64,000 nucleotides of DNA from Azospirillaceae bacterium (GTDB lineage Bacteria; Pseudomonadota; Alphaproteobacteria; Azospirillales; Azospirillaceae): contig JAPWJW010000002.1 of the NCBI GenBank assembly GCA_028283825.1, positions 186,001-250,000 of the forward strand. The letters run 5' to 3'. This document shows, piece after piece, positions 49,412-59,068 of this stretch. The position numbers and the translations under genes were made by a program. The notes under the pieces were generated by a model. It saw only the letters and a list, made by a program, of their open reading frames with translations, searched no databases and had not been told where the DNA came from. Position 1 is the stretch's first letter. The number at the start of each line of letters is the position of its first letter.

Positions 49412-52120
49412 TCAGTACACGTCGCGCCGATAACGGCCGTCCGCCGTCAGGGCGTCCAGCTGGTCGCGGCCCAGCGCCTTGGCCAAGGCGTCGTCCACCG
49501 CCGGGGCCATGCCTTGCAGGCTGCCGCAGACGTAGATGGTCGCCCCCTGGCCCACCCACTGGCGGATTTCCTCGGCCGCCGCCGCCACGCGCTGCTGCAC
49601 ATACCCGCCGCCATCGCGGGAGAAGGCCCATTCCACGCGCGCCAGGGTGCCGTCGGCCTGCCAGGTGTCGATCTCGGGCCCGTGCAGGCGGTCGTGGGTG
49701 GCGGTGCGCTCACCAAACACCAGCCAGGCCTGGCCCAGGCGGCGGGACCGGCGGTGCTTCAGGTGGGCGCGCAGGCCCGCCAGGCCGGTGCCGGCGCCGA
49801 TCAGGATCATGGGCAAGGGGGCGGCCGGCGGGTGGAAGCCGGGGTTGTTGCGGATGCGCAGGCGTACCTCGTGCCCCAGGGGCGCGAAGGTGGTCAGCCA
49901 GCCGGAGCCCAGGCCCGGCGTGCCGTCGGGCCGGCGTTGCAGGCGGACAAGCAGGTCCAGCCGCCCATCCTCGGGCAGGGAGGCGATGGAATATTCGCGG
50001 TGGGGCAATGCGGCCAGGCCGTCCGCCACATCCTGCGCCGCCTGGCCCCGGGCCAGCACGTCGTTCGCATCGGGCAGATGGCTGGTGGCCAGCAGGGCAT
50101 CCAGGCGCTCTTGGCCCCCGGGCGTCTGCACCCAGGCCGCACCGTCCAGCCCGGTGGCCGTCAGGAAGGCCTGGACGGCGGCGTCGCCGTTGGCTGGCAG
50201 GATCTGGACGATGTCGCCCGCCTGCCAGGCCGGCAGCGGCTGGTCCACCGGCTCCAGCGCCAGGTGGAAGGCCGGGTTGCCGGGGCTGCCGGGGTTCAGC
50301 AGGCGGCGTTCCGCCAGGCGCCAGCGGTCGTAGACCGGCGGGGCCCAGTCGGGCGCCTGGGCGGCACCCAGCTGGCGCAGGCGGGCCTGCCAGTCGTGCA
50401 GGGCGGCGGTGTCGCCGCCGTCGGCGCTGGCGTCCACCGTCACCGTGTCGAACAGGCGGACGGCACCGCTGTCGCCCAGCCATTTGTCCAGCGCGCGGCC
50501 GAAACCGCAGAAATGCTCATACCCCCGATCACCCAGCGCCAGCACGGCGTATTCCAGGCCGGCCAGGGCGGCGGGCTTGGCCATCACCTTCTTGGCGAAG
50601 ATGCGCAGATCGTCCGGCGGTTCGCCCTCGCCATAGGTGCTGGCCACCACCAGCAGGCGGCCGGTCAGGCCGGCGAGTTCCAGCTTTTGCAGCGGCACGA
50701 CCTCGGGCGCCAGGCCGCCATCGCGCAACAGGCCGGCGGTGCGCCAGGCCAGCTGTTCCGCCGTGCCGGTCTGGCTGGCATAGGCCACGGTCAGGGCGGT
50801 GGATACTGGCGCCGGCGTCGCGCTGGTGATGCCCGCGGCGGCCATGGCCGCCCGCGCCGCCTTCTTCTTGCGGCGGCGGTCCAGGTACAGCATCAGGCCG
50901 GTGACGGTGAACAGCGGCATGGTGCCGGCGGCGATCATGAAGACGATGGCGCCGCCGGTGCCGAAGAAGGTGCCGCGATGGATGGCCAGGATGCTGCTGA
51001 CCAGCTTGGCGCCCGTGGGCTTGTCGGCGTAGTGGCTTTCGCTTTTCACGGCACCGCTGGCGGAATCCACCGTCATGTCGTCGGTGGCGTATTCATGCGG
51101 CGCGCCCTCGGCCCGATAGCGGATGCGCACCGGCGCGCCGGGCCGGGCCGGCGGGGTCAGGGTCGCGATCTCGTAATGGCCGCCGGTCTGCTGCAGGAAG
51201 CCGGTCCAGGCGGTGTCCATCGGCACCGCCGTCTGGGCGCCGCCGGCACGTCCGCCGCCTTCCTTGCCACCCCCTTCACGACCGCCGCCCCGCTGCTCAC
51301 CCCCCCGTTCCTGCTGCGGCGCCTGGCCGGTCAGCAGTTGGGTCACGCCCTGACGGTACCAATCGTAGGACCACCACAGGCCGGTCAGGCCGATGGCCAG
51401 GTAGATGACCAGTACCCAGGTGCCGGCTACGGCGTGCAGCGACCACAGGAAGGCGCGGCCCTTGGCCTTGGTGTCCAGCGCCAGCCAGGCGCGCCAGTCC
51501 ATCACGCGACGCGGCCAGCGCAGGTACAGGCCCGACAGGCAGAAGAACAGCAGGGCGAAGACGGCCGGGCCGGTGATCTGCCGGCCGATGCCGTTGGGCC
51601 CGCCGGGCAGGGCCAGCCAGCGGTGCAGGTTGCGCACAAAGCCGAAAAAGGCCTCGCCGTTGGCGCCGCCCAGGATGACGCCGCTGTAGGGGTCGACATA
51701 GGCACGGGTGCCGCGCCCTTCCTCGCCCGGGCGCCGGTCGAACATCACCCGCGCCGCCTCGTCGGGGGCGGGGGACAGCACCAGCATGGTGACCTTGTCG
51801 TCGGGGCGCTGCTCATGCAGGCGCGCCATCAGCGTGTCGGGCGACAGGATCTGCGTGGTCTGCACCGCCACCGTGACCACGCCGGGGCTGATCGCCCGCA
51901 TGATCTGGTCCTCGAAACTCATGGTGGCGCCGGTGATGCCCATCAGCGCCAGCACGAAGCCCAGGGTGATGCCCAGGAACCAGTGGATTTGGAACAGCAC
52001 CCAGCGCGGCGTGGGCAGTCGCGTCGTCCACGATCGGCCCCGGCGGGCCGGCGACGGGGCGATGGCGGGCTGGCCGACGGCATTGCTGTCGCCGGCGTGA
52101 TCTCTGGTCACGCTGGTCAA
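49412..52120 (-). CDS. PepSY-TM / flavodoxin / ferredoxin-reductase fusion (iron-siderophore reductase)
   Basis: 902 residues. Residues 30-420 are PepSY-associated membrane helices with the haem-ligand-like HW/HRW motifs (FQIHWFLGITLGFVLALMGI, FFGFVRNLHRWLALPGGP, FLWSLHAVAGTWVLVIYLAIGLTGLWW, LAIHRGTFFGTGG), interrupted by a Gly/Arg/Glu-rich loop (GGGREGGGKEGGG). Residues 465-610 are a flavodoxin domain (LTVAYASQTGTAEQLAW, VVASTYGEGEPPDDL). Residues 620-902 are a CysJ-like FAD/NADP reductase (HREYSIASLPEDG, PLPMILIGAGTGLAGLRAHLKHR, IYVCGSLQGMA). It probably moves NADPH electrons across the membrane to release iron from siderophores. A Fur-box-like site upstream supports iron control. Confidence 0.9.
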   Translation of the reverse strand: MTSVTRDHAGDSNAVGQPAIAPSPARRGRSWTTRLPTPRWVLFQIHWFLGITLGFVLALMGITGATMSFEDQIMRAISPGVVTVAVQTTQILSPDTLMARLHEQRPDDKVTMLVLSPAPDEAARVMFDRRPGEEGRGTRAYVDPYSGVILGGANGEAFFGFVRNLHRWLALPGGPNGIGRQITGPAVFALLFFCLSGLYLRWPRRVMDWRAWLALDTKAKGRAFLWSLHAVAGTWVLVIYLAIGLTGLWWSYDWYRQGVTQLLTGQAPQQERGGEQRGGGREGGGKEGGGRAGGAQTAVPMDTAWTGFLQQTGGHYEIATLTPPARPGAPVRIRYRAEGAPHEYATDDMTVDSASGAVKSESHYADKPTGAKLVSSILAIHRGTFFGTGGAIVFMIAAGTMPLFTVTGLMLYLDRRRKKKAARAAMAAAGITSATPAPVSTALTVAYASQTGTAEQLAWRTAGLLRDGGLAPEVVPLQKLELAGLTGRLLVVASTYGEGEPPDDLRIFAKKVMAKPAALAGLEYAVLALGDRGYEHFCGFGRALDKWLGDSGAVRLFDTVTVDASADGGDTAALHDWQARLRQLGAAQAPDWAPPVYDRWRLAERRLLNPGSPGNPAFHLALEPVDQPLPAWQAGDIVQILPANGDAAVQAFLTATGLDGAAWVQTPGGQERLDALLATSHLPDANDVLARGQAAQDVADGLAALPHREYSIASLPEDGRLDLLVRLQRRPDGTPGLGSGWLTTFAPLGHEVRLRIRNNPGFHPPAAPLPMILIGAGTGLAGLRAHLKHRRSRRLGQAWLVFGERTATHDRLHGPEIDTWQADGTLARVEWAFSRDGGGYVQQRVAAAAEEIRQWVGQGATIYVCGSLQGMAPAVDDALAKALGRDQLDALTADGRYRRDVY

Positions 52121-52159
52121 GTCTCAAATCCCCAGGTACGGCGGTGGCCTTATGCGGCA

Positions 52160-52178
52160 AATGCAAATCACTCGCATT
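52160..52178. promoter_or_regulatory. Fur-box-like site
   Basis: AATGCAAATCACTCGCATT, an inverted AATGC...GCATT with the core of the 19-bp Fur box, 40 bp before the ATG at 52120. Same half-site style as Fur boxes of alphaproteobacteria (AATGC rather than AATGATA). Confidence 0.7.
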
Positions 52179-52280
52179 GCCGTTATAAGGGGCGGGCCGC
52201 CGTTTGAAAAGACGGTTTGCCGGGGATTGAACCGCGCCGGGATTGTCGGAGGCTTTCACTCCTGAGAGACTGAAGCCACG

Positions 52281-52607
52281 ATGAGCAAGACGACGAACAA
52301 GTTTTCCCCCGAAGTTCGTGCCCGCGCGGTGCGGCTGGTGTTGGATCACGAGAAGGATCATCCGTCCCGTTGGGCGGCGGTGATGTCGATCGCGGCGAAG
52401 ATCGGCTGTTCCGGACAGACGCTGAACGAATGGGTGAAGAAGGCCGAGGTTGAAGCAGGCACGCGGGCCGGTGTTCCCAGCGATGTCGCGGAACGGCTGA
52501 AGGCGCTGGAACGGGAGAACCGGGAACTGCGCCAAGCGAATGACATCCTGCGCAAGGCGAGCGCGTATTTTGCGGCGGCGGAGCTCGACCGCCGGTTCAA
52601 GCCATGA
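52281..52607 (+). CDS. IS3-family transposase OrfA
   Basis: 108 residues, HTH protein that binds the IS ends. [41 protein letters not shown] form the HTH_Tnp_1 domain; [28 protein letters not shown] is the leucine-zipper coiled coil. TGA overlaps the ATG of orfB (ATGA). A fused OrfAB made by frameshifting is usual, though no strong A-run slippery site was noticed. Confidence 0.95.
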   Translation: MSKTTNKFSPEVRARAVRLVLDHEKDHPSRWAAVMSIAAKIGCSGQTLNEWVKKAEVEAGTRAGVPSDVAERLKALERENRELRQANDILRKASAYFAAAELDRRFKP

Positions 52608-53509
52608 TCGCCTTCATCGATGAGCATCGGGGTGCGCACGGGGTCGAGCCGATCTGCCAGGTGTTGCCGATCGCCCCGTCGACCTATCACCGGCATGCGT
52701 CGCGGCGTTCCAACCCGGATCGCCTGCCGGCGCGGGCCAAGCGGGACACACGGTTGAAGGTCGCAATACGGCGGGTGTTCGACGAGAACTTCGCCGTCTA
52801 TGGCGTGCGCAAGGTCTGGCACCAGCTCAAGCGGGAGGGCCAAGCCATCGCGCGTTGCACGGTCGCCCGGCTGATGCGGGACCTGGGCCTGCGAGGTGTG
52901 ATCCGGGGCAAGCCGGTGAGGACGACGGTGAGCGACAAGGCGGCACCCTGTCCGCTGGACCATGTCAATCGGCAATTCCATGCGCCCCGGCCGAACATGC
53001 TGTGGCTGTCGGACTTCACCTACGTTGCCACCTGGCAGGGCTTCGTCTACGTGGCCTTCGTCATCGACGCCTACGCCCGGCGCATCGTCGGCTGGCGGGT
53101 ATCGCGGACGGCCCATGCCGCCTTCGTGCTCGACGCACTGGAGCAAGCCCTGCATGAACGGCAACCGGCCAAGCACGGCGGCCTGGTTCATCATTCGGAC
53201 AGGGGCGTTCAATACGTCAGCATCAAGTACACCGAGCGCCTGGCGGACGCCGGGATCGAGCCCTCGGTCGGCAGTGTCGGCGACAGCTACGACAACGCCC
53301 TGGCGGAAACCATCAACGGCCTCTACAAGGCCGAGGTGATCCACCGGCGTGGGCCATGGCGATCCTTCGAGGCCGTCGAATACGCCACCCTGGAATGGGT
53401 CGATTGGTTCAACCACCGGCGGATCCTGGGCCCCATCGGCAACATCCCACCCGCCGAAGCTGAGGCTCGCTTCCACGCCATGACGGACACCCCGGCGATG
53501 GCCGCCTGA
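52604..53509 (+). CDS. IS3-family transposase OrfB (DDE integrase)
   Basis: 301 residues; catalytic subunit. HTH_21-like region ([34 protein letters not shown]), then the rve integrase fold with catalytic D in [13 protein letters not shown] in [11 protein letters not shown] and E in [14 protein letters not shown] (DDE spacing). Sequence style is IS51 group. Apparently complete, so the element may be active. Confidence 0.95.
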   Translation: MIAFIDEHRGAHGVEPICQVLPIAPSTYHRHASRRSNPDRLPARAKRDTRLKVAIRRVFDENFAVYGVRKVWHQLKREGQAIARCTVARLMRDLGLRGVIRGKPVRTTVSDKAAPCPLDHVNRQFHAPRPNMLWLSDFTYVATWQGFVYVAFVIDAYARRIVGWRVSRTAHAAFVLDALEQALHERQPAKHGGLVHHSDRGVQYVSIKYTERLADAGIEPSVGSVGDSYDNALAETINGLYKAEVIHRRGPWRSFEAVEYATLEWVDWFNHRRILGPIGNIPPAEAEARFHAMTDTPAMAA

Positions 53510-53550
53510 CTCAAACCAAACGGCCTCCGACAATCCCGGCGCGGTTCAAT

Positions 53551-54125
53551 GGGAATAGCTTATGAAGACCTGAGGCGAGTGAAGGATATCGTTCCAGTGA
53601 GGTTCGACGAACAGGTTCTTGTGGGATGGTTGGGTCGTGATCAGATTTTTGGAACGCAGAATTTCACCGATTTCGCGGCGAAGTCCGAGAATACTCCCGC
53701 GATTCTCGATGCAGGCATCGACGAAATCGCGCATCAGTTCAGGTAAATCGCGCTTTTGCGAGAGTCCGTAAGCAGCAAGGTAATTCGGTTCAAACCCCGT
53801 CGCGCTTCTTCGCTTTATAAGATTGAACAGCACCACAGATGGAGTGCGTGGAAGCGGAATGCCACCATTCCGAAAGTGGCTGCGCAGGTGTCGCCACTCA
53901 TCATCAGGGATGGTTTGGTTGTTGTGAACAACCGGTGTAAACAGATGAACGCTTGTCCCGGATGCAGCGGAAATCTGGGCTTTGTGTCGAGAAGTCCACA
54001 TACTCAATGTCGAGCGATGAAAAGAGGAAGATAGCGAAGATTGACGCCTGTGGATCTAGGCCATTTTCGCTACAGCGGTCGAGAACCTCCTCAAGCCAAG
54101 CGTCCACATTGAACAAGTAGAACAT
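53551..54125 (-). pseudogene. Gene remnant ending at a TIR-domain start, cut by the IS
   Basis: Two frames make one protein: 54125 down to about 53990 (FYLFNVDAWLEEVLDRCSENGLDPQASIF, FSSLDIEYVDFST), then a different frame to 53551 (RHKAQISAASGTSVHLFTPVVHNNQT, FVDACIENRGSILGLRREIGEIL). The last residues before the IS are HSPQVFISYSH: VFISYS is how TIR domains start. After the IS the sequence no longer continues the domain, so the TIR part is lost. One frameshift near 53990. Composition is AT-richer. TIR proteins often serve antiphage defence; a fragment like this is a dead locus. Confidence 0.7.
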
Positions 54126-54588
54126 TCATCCCCCCCAAGTGGGTGCCGCAGGCCTGCTCATGACGATATTCGCTTATTGTTGCCCAGTCGATTGCGTTCA
54201 CTCGTGTCGCCTAAGGGGGCTGGGTATCTCGCGCTCTGCCTCTCACCCGTCTGCAATGCTCAATTCTAACCAGAAGCTGAAAGCTAGCAAAGTCCCAAAG
54301 CCGGCCATTCCGAGCCGCGCCAAGAGCCCGATGAACAATCGGCGGCTTTCGGGATAGCTGGTCGCCGGTGTGAACGACCTATACGGGGCGCAAAGCGGAC
54401 AGAAGCGGTTTTCTCAAGCTACAGCGTCAGAGCATTCGGTTTTCGCATCAATTGGGTGAGGCTTTGATCAGGAAATGCAGCAAGCTCGCCTGAGCTTTGG
54501 TGGCCCGCCTCGCCCGCCCTTCTCACTTTATGGGTCAGCCCACAGCGCGCTTGCTGGGGGCTATCCTCCCGGGATGGAGCGGCCTTTT
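54126..54588. other. Gap without a convincing gene
   Basis: 463 bp, moderate GC. Short open frames on both strands (for example 54139-54357) have no ribosome site or recognisable content. May hold the promoter of the gene at 54589. Confidence 0.5.
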
Positions 54589-55875
54589 ATGAGCATTGAC
54601 GCGGTTGCCTTCAGGCTGGCGCTCAAGAAGGGTTTGGGGCGCAGCATGCTCATGTTGCGATCCGATCCGGATAATCCGGCGTTGAGGGATGCGCTGCTCG
54701 ACGCGTGCATTATGAACGATGTTTACGACCGTCAATGTGAGAGCACCCGCGATGGCTATCTTCATCGCTTGATCAGTGTGTCGGGACAGTCGCCCTTTTT
54801 CTGGGACGCTTTACGGGGGCGCCTCGGGGCAGGTTTCCATGATGACCACGATGTGGCGCAGATATTTGCCATCTTATGTCTGATCGCGGCGGAAGATCAG
54901 CGGTTTGACCGTCAGGAATTGCGCACTTTCCTCCAATGCGCCTCCGACCATTTGGTCGAGCCCTGCATGTGGGCCCTGGTGAAGCTGGACGGTATTGACG
55001 GCGTCCTGCTGGGTATTCACCGCATTTATGAAAGTGTGGTGGCTGATTTGGACGGCGAAGGCTGGCTGGTGCAGCAACTGATCCAAACGCTGAAAGAACG
55101 CGACGGGGAAGAGCAGTCATCCAAAGCGGTGGAATATGCCCGTACGGTTTGTCCCGAACTGGACAGGCTGATGGTTCTGGTCGCGGAAAAAGCGCCTCGC
55201 CCGGCGCCGGCAGGTCCAAAGAACTACGCTGAATTCAAGGCCAACGTTGAGGCCGGAAGAAGCCCGCGCACCGCGTGGGTCCGTGATGCGGATCAGACGG
55301 ATATTATCCTTGCCGCCCAGGATATGCTGGCCGAGCGAGATGAGCGTAGAGTTCGGTCGTACCTGCGGGTATTCCGCGAACGGGCCTTTCCACTGCCCGC
55401 CGCCACACTCTTCCCGCTGACGCGGCATGAAAACCCCATGATTGCTTATGGGGCCATGCGGATCCTTGGCCGCATCCGTTCCCCGGAGGTTCGAACGGCG
55501 GCGTTGGATTTCCTGGCGGCGGGCCGGGTCAGAGATGCGCTGGACCTGCTTCAGGCCAACTATCATTCCGGTGACTTCGAGGTTATTGGCAGGGCGATCG
55601 AACGATCGGTTTTGAATGATGAAACCTGCCATAGGATCGGGTTCTCTGTGCTTCACCTGCTCGAGCAAAGCCCAGCTGTGATCCAGGAAAGTGTTCCGGT
55701 GTTACTTTGGCTTTATGAAAACGAGCCGTGCACACTCTGTCGTCGAGACGTCGTCAGGCGGCTGGGCGAGGGCGGAGCCCTGCCCGGTTGGATGGCGGAG
55801 GAGGTGGTTTTCGATGCGGAACCAAGGGTCCCCGACCAGGCTGTGGCACATCCCCCTTCCGGGAATTGTTCGTAG
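54589..55875 (+). CDS. HEAT-like helical protein, unknown
   Basis: 428 residues from ATG 54589 (GGAG 9 nt upstream; ATG 54574 also in frame). All-helical, Leu-rich text, especially in the C-terminal half where short helix pairs repeat (AAQDMLAERDERRVRSYLRVF, LTRHENPMIAYGAMRILGRIRSPEVRTAALDFLAAG, VPVLLWLYENEPCTLCRRDVV), like HEAT or armadillo repeats. No signal peptide, no catalytic motif. A KNYAEFKANVEAGRSPRTAWVRDAD segment links the halves. Beside the IS/TIR scar, so possibly part of an old defence or immunity island (weak inference). Confidence 0.75.
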   Translation: MSIDAVAFRLALKKGLGRSMLMLRSDPDNPALRDALLDACIMNDVYDRQCESTRDGYLHRLISVSGQSPFFWDALRGRLGAGFHDDHDVAQIFAILCLIAAEDQRFDRQELRTFLQCASDHLVEPCMWALVKLDGIDGVLLGIHRIYESVVADLDGEGWLVQQLIQTLKERDGEEQSSKAVEYARTVCPELDRLMVLVAEKAPRPAPAGPKNYAEFKANVEAGRSPRTAWVRDADQTDIILAAQDMLAERDERRVRSYLRVFRERAFPLPAATLFPLTRHENPMIAYGAMRILGRIRSPEVRTAALDFLAAGRVRDALDLLQANYHSGDFEVIGRAIERSVLNDETCHRIGFSVLHLLEQSPAVIQESVPVLLWLYENEPCTLCRRDVVRRLGEGGALPGWMAEEVVFDAEPRVPDQAVAHPPSGNCS

Positions 55876-56063
55876 GGCTCGATAAGCCGGGAACGTCCCC
55901 CATCGCCTTGGATAGGCCCGGTGGCGACACCACCTGCATGCCGGTGTGAAATTTCTTTGAAACTTCTTTTGTGGCTGGCGGCGGGACATGCTTGCTTCCT
56001 CAGCCTCGCTTGCCGCCTTCTCCGCTGCCGCCTTTTCCGGCCTATCCTCACGGGAGCCTCCAG

Positions 56064-58400
56064 ATGGATTTTTTCCGCCGCTTCAATTTCCTGGTCTGCG
56101 CCCCCGCCTTCGAGGCCGATGAACTGGAAGGCGCGCGGTTGCAGGACATCATCGTCGAGGTGGAGCGGCTGGGCTTCGAGGTCGCCAAGGCCCGGCGCAT
56201 CGAGGACGCGGAGCTGGCCATCCGCACCGACGCGGCCATCGGCTGCATGGTGCTGGACTGGGGCAAGCGCGGGCCGGAGGGCAAGGCGGCGGCCCTGATC
56301 TCGCTGGTGCGCGCCCGCGGCCTGGAAATGCCCATCGTGCTGCTGGTCCGGCGCAAGCGGCTGGAGGACATCCCGGTGGAGGTGATGCGGGAGATCGATG
56401 GCTATGTCTTCCTGGCGGAGGAAACGCCGCAGTTCATCGCCAAGAACCTGATCAGCCGCCTGCGCCAGTACGCCGAAACCCTGAAGACCCCCTTCTTCGG
56501 CGCCCTGGTGGACTATGCCGAGGAAGGCAACCAGATGTGGACCTGCCCCGGCCACAACGGCGGCATCTTCTATAACCGCAGCCCCATCGGCCGCATCTTC
56601 GTGGAACATCTGGGCGAGGCCATCTTCCGCGACGACCTGGACAACTCGGTCGTGGATCTGGGCGACCTGCTGGTGCACGAGGGCCCGGCGCTCAAGGCGC
56701 AGAAGGAAGCCGCCAAGATCTTCGGGGCGGAGCGCACCTATTTCGTGCTGAACGGCACCTCGGCCTCCAACAAGGTGGTGCTGGGCGCCCTGGTGGCGGA
56801 GGACGATTTGGTGCTGTTCGACCGCAACAACCACAAGGCCGCCCATCATGGCGCCCTGCTGCTGGGCCAGGGCACGCCCATCTTCCTGGAGACCGACCGC
56901 AACGCCCACGGCCTGATCGGCCCCATCGATTACGAGGCGCTGGACGAGGCGGCGATCCGCGAGAAGATCCGCACCCATCCCATGGTCACGGATCCCGAGG
57001 CCTGGAAGAAGCCGCGCCCCTTCCGCGTGGCGGTCATCCAGCAATGCTCATATGACGGCACCATCAACAACGCCGACCTGCTGGTGCAGAAGCTGGGGCC
57101 GCTGTGCGACTACATCCTGTTCGATGAGGCCTGGGCCGGCTTCATGAAGTTCCACCCCCTGTTCCAGGGGCGCTATGGCATGGGGGTGAAGAACTTAGGA
57201 CCCGACAGCCCCGGCATCATCACCACCCAGTCAACGCACAAGCAGTTGGCCAGCTTCAGCCAGGCGTCGCAGATCCATGTGAAGGACAAGCACATCGGCG
57301 ATCATGAGCGGCGGGTGGAACATCGCCGCTTCAACGAATCCTTCCTGCAGCACGCCTCAACCAGCCCGTTCTACCCCATCTTCGCCTCGCTGGACGTGGG
57401 CGCGCAGATGATGAAGGGCAAGTCGGGCGAGGTGCTGTGGGACGACACCATCCGCCTGGGCATCGAAACCCGCAAGAAGCTGCGCGCCATCGCCCGCGAG
57501 TTCGTGGAGAAGGAAAGCGATCCCGCCCGCCAGTGGTTCTTCGACCCCTTCGTGCCCGACGTCACCCGGCTGGAGGGCCGCGACGTGCGGTGGGAGGACG
57601 TGCCGACCGACGATTTGGCCCGCGACCCCACCCACTGGATGCTGGAACCGGGCCGCACCTGGCATGGCTACAAGCACCTGGGGCCGGGCTACGCCATGAC
57701 CGACCCCAACAAGCTGACCATCCTGACCCCCGGTTTCGACCGCCGTACCGGCGCCTATCTGGACCAGGGCATACCGGCCCCGGTGGTGGCGGAATACCTG
57801 CGCGAAAACCAGATCGTGCCGGAGAAGAACGACCTGAACTCCCTGCTGTTCCTGCTGACGCCCGGGGTGGAAAGCAGCAAGGCCGGCGGGCTGATGAGCG
57901 CGCTGATCTTCTTCAAGCGCCTGCATGACGACAACGCCGTGCTGGACGACATCATGCCCGACTTCGTCCGCCGCCGGGCGCCACGCTACAACGGCGTGCG
58001 CCTGGGCGATCTGTGCCGCGACATCCACGCCTTCTATCGCGGCCACAACATCAGCGCCTTGCAGCGCCAACAGTTCCGGCCCGAGCATCTGCCGGAAATG
58101 GCCATGTTGCCCCACAAGGCGGCCAAGCAGCTGGTGCGCAACAAGGTGGATTTCGTCACCCTGGACCAACTGCCCGGCCGTATCGCCGCCACGCTGATGC
58201 TGGTCTATCCGCCCGGCATCGCCACCATCCTGCCGGGCGAGCGGCTGACGGAGCGGGCGGCCCCCATGATCCAGTACCTGAAGGTGTTCGAACAGGCCAC
58301 CAACCTGTTCCCCGGTTTCGACAATGAGATCCAGGGCGTCTATCGCAAGCTGGACCCGGACGGCCGTACCCGCTTTTATACCTACGTCGTCCGCGAATAG
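56064..58400 (+). CDS. Orn/Lys/Arg decarboxylase (biodegradative type)
   Basis: 778 residues from ATG 56064 (CGGGAG upstream; the frame extends to 55971). PLP fold-type I decarboxylase. N-terminal receiver-like wing domain 1-130 (FFRRFNFLVCAPAFEADELEG, VLLVRRKRLEDIPVEV), catalytic core with CPGHNGGIFYN, RTYFVLNGTSASNKVVLGALV, DRNNHKAAHHG, FDEAWAGFMKFHP and the PLP Lys in TTQSTHKQLASFSQAS, and C-terminal domain (LMLVYPPGIATILPGERL). Full length. Makes putrescine, agmatine or cadaverine; the substrate cannot be fixed by eye. The GNAT gene starts 14 nt later and could be co-transcribed. Confidence 0.92.
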   Translation: MDFFRRFNFLVCAPAFEADELEGARLQDIIVEVERLGFEVAKARRIEDAELAIRTDAAIGCMVLDWGKRGPEGKAAALISLVRARGLEMPIVLLVRRKRLEDIPVEVMREIDGYVFLAEETPQFIAKNLISRLRQYAETLKTPFFGALVDYAEEGNQMWTCPGHNGGIFYNRSPIGRIFVEHLGEAIFRDDLDNSVVDLGDLLVHEGPALKAQKEAAKIFGAERTYFVLNGTSASNKVVLGALVAEDDLVLFDRNNHKAAHHGALLLGQGTPIFLETDRNAHGLIGPIDYEALDEAAIREKIRTHPMVTDPEAWKKPRPFRVAVIQQCSYDGTINNADLLVQKLGPLCDYILFDEAWAGFMKFHPLFQGRYGMGVKNLGPDSPGIITTQSTHKQLASFSQASQIHVKDKHIGDHERRVEHRRFNESFLQHASTSPFYPIFASLDVGAQMMKGKSGEVLWDDTIRLGIETRKKLRAIAREFVEKESDPARQWFFDPFVPDVTRLEGRDVRWEDVPTDDLARDPTHWMLEPGRTWHGYKHLGPGYAMTDPNKLTILTPGFDRRTGAYLDQGIPAPVVAEYLRENQIVPEKNDLNSLLFLLTPGVESSKAGGLMSALIFFKRLHDDNAVLDDIMPDFVRRRAPRYNGVRLGDLCRDIHAFYRGHNISALQRQQFRPEHLPEMAMLPHKAAKQLVRNKVDFVTLDQLPGRIAATLMLVYPPGIATILPGERLTERAAPMIQYLKVFEQATNLFPGFDNEIQGVYRKLDPDGRTRFYTYVVRE

Positions 58401-58414
58401 GACCATCGCCGCCC

Positions 58415-59068
58415 ATGACCCTGACGCCTGATACCGATCCCGCGCCGTCCCCCTCCTCCGGCCTCGTCATCCGCCCCTCGACCGAGGCGGATGTGGAGGC
58501 GATGCTGGAAATCTACGCCCATCACATCAACCGGGGCATCGGCGACTATGAGCCGGCGGCCCCGGATGAAAACGACATGAAGCACCGGCGCAAGAACATG
58601 CTGAGCAAGCGGCTGCCCCACGTGGCGGCCGAATTGGACGGCGTGGTGGTCGGCTACGCCTACGCCGTGCCCTTCCGCAAGCGCCCGGCCTATCGTTATG
58701 CCGTGAAGCATTCGATCTATGTGCATCACCAGCATCTGTCGGCCGGCATCGGTCGCCGCCTGATGCAGTTCCTGATCGATGCCTGCGCCGCGGCGGGATA
58801 CCGGCAGATGATCGGCTATATCGACGCCGCCAACGAGCGTTCCTTGCGCCTGCATGAAAGCTTCGGCTTCACCCGCGCCGGCTACTTGCCCGCCGTCGGG
58901 TACAAGTTCGGCAAATGGACGGATTCCGTGCTGGTGATCCGCCCCCTGGGCGAGGGCAGCAGCACGCCGCCGGCGCCGATGCCGAAGAAGACCAAGGAAA
59001 AGCCGGTGGCACCGGCGGGCGATGCGGTGCTCAATGAGGGAGCACCGGACGGGACCACCACGTCCTAA
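58415..59068 (+). CDS. GNAT N-acetyltransferase (PAT/MnaT-like)
   Basis: 217 residues. Acetyl-CoA transferase; the sequence style is of the phosphinothricin/L-amino-acid N-acetyltransferases. VIRPSTEADVEAMLEIYAHHI, VVVGYAYAVPFRKRPAYRYAVKHSIYVHHQHLSAGIGRRLMQ split between strand 4 (SIYVHHQH) and the CoA-binding loop (AGIGRRL), IGYIDAANERSLRLHESFGF and KFGKWTDSVLV. The C-terminal tail (APMPKKTKEKPVAP) is unstructured. Directly after the decarboxylase. 4-bp overlap with the convergent GMC gene. Confidence 0.92.
   Translation: MTLTPDTDPAPSPSSGLVIRPSTEADVEAMLEIYAHHINRGIGDYEPAAPDENDMKHRRKNMLSKRLPHVAAELDGVVVGYAYAVPFRKRPAYRYAVKHSIYVHHQHLSAGIGRRLMQFLIDACAAAGYRQMIGYIDAANERSLRLHESFGFTRAGYLPAVGYKFGKWTDSVLVIRPLGEGSSTPPAPMPKKTKEKPVAPAGDAVLNEGAPDGTTTS

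Larger units (their letters stand above)
52226..53550 (+). mobile_element. IS3-family insertion sequence (IS51-like), intact
   Basis: 1325 bp with near-perfect terminal inverted repeats of about 28 bp: left end 52226-52253 begins ATTGAACCGCGCC, right end 53523-53550 ends GGCGCGGTTCAAT. Flanking GGG (52223-52225 and 53551-53553) would be a 3-bp target duplication. Carries orfA and orfB in the usual overlapping arrangement. The right end cuts the TIR-domain gene; the left end lies about 48 bp upstream of the Fur-box-like site. Confidence 0.92.

Noticed and set aside
49385-52207. 940-residue plus-strand open frame
   Set aside because: Opposite the PepSY/flavodoxin/FNR gene; low-complexity composition, no real domain.
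53786-53803. tRNA-like GGTTCAAACCCCG motif
   Set aside because: No acceptor or anticodon stem around it; it lies in the TIR gene remnant.
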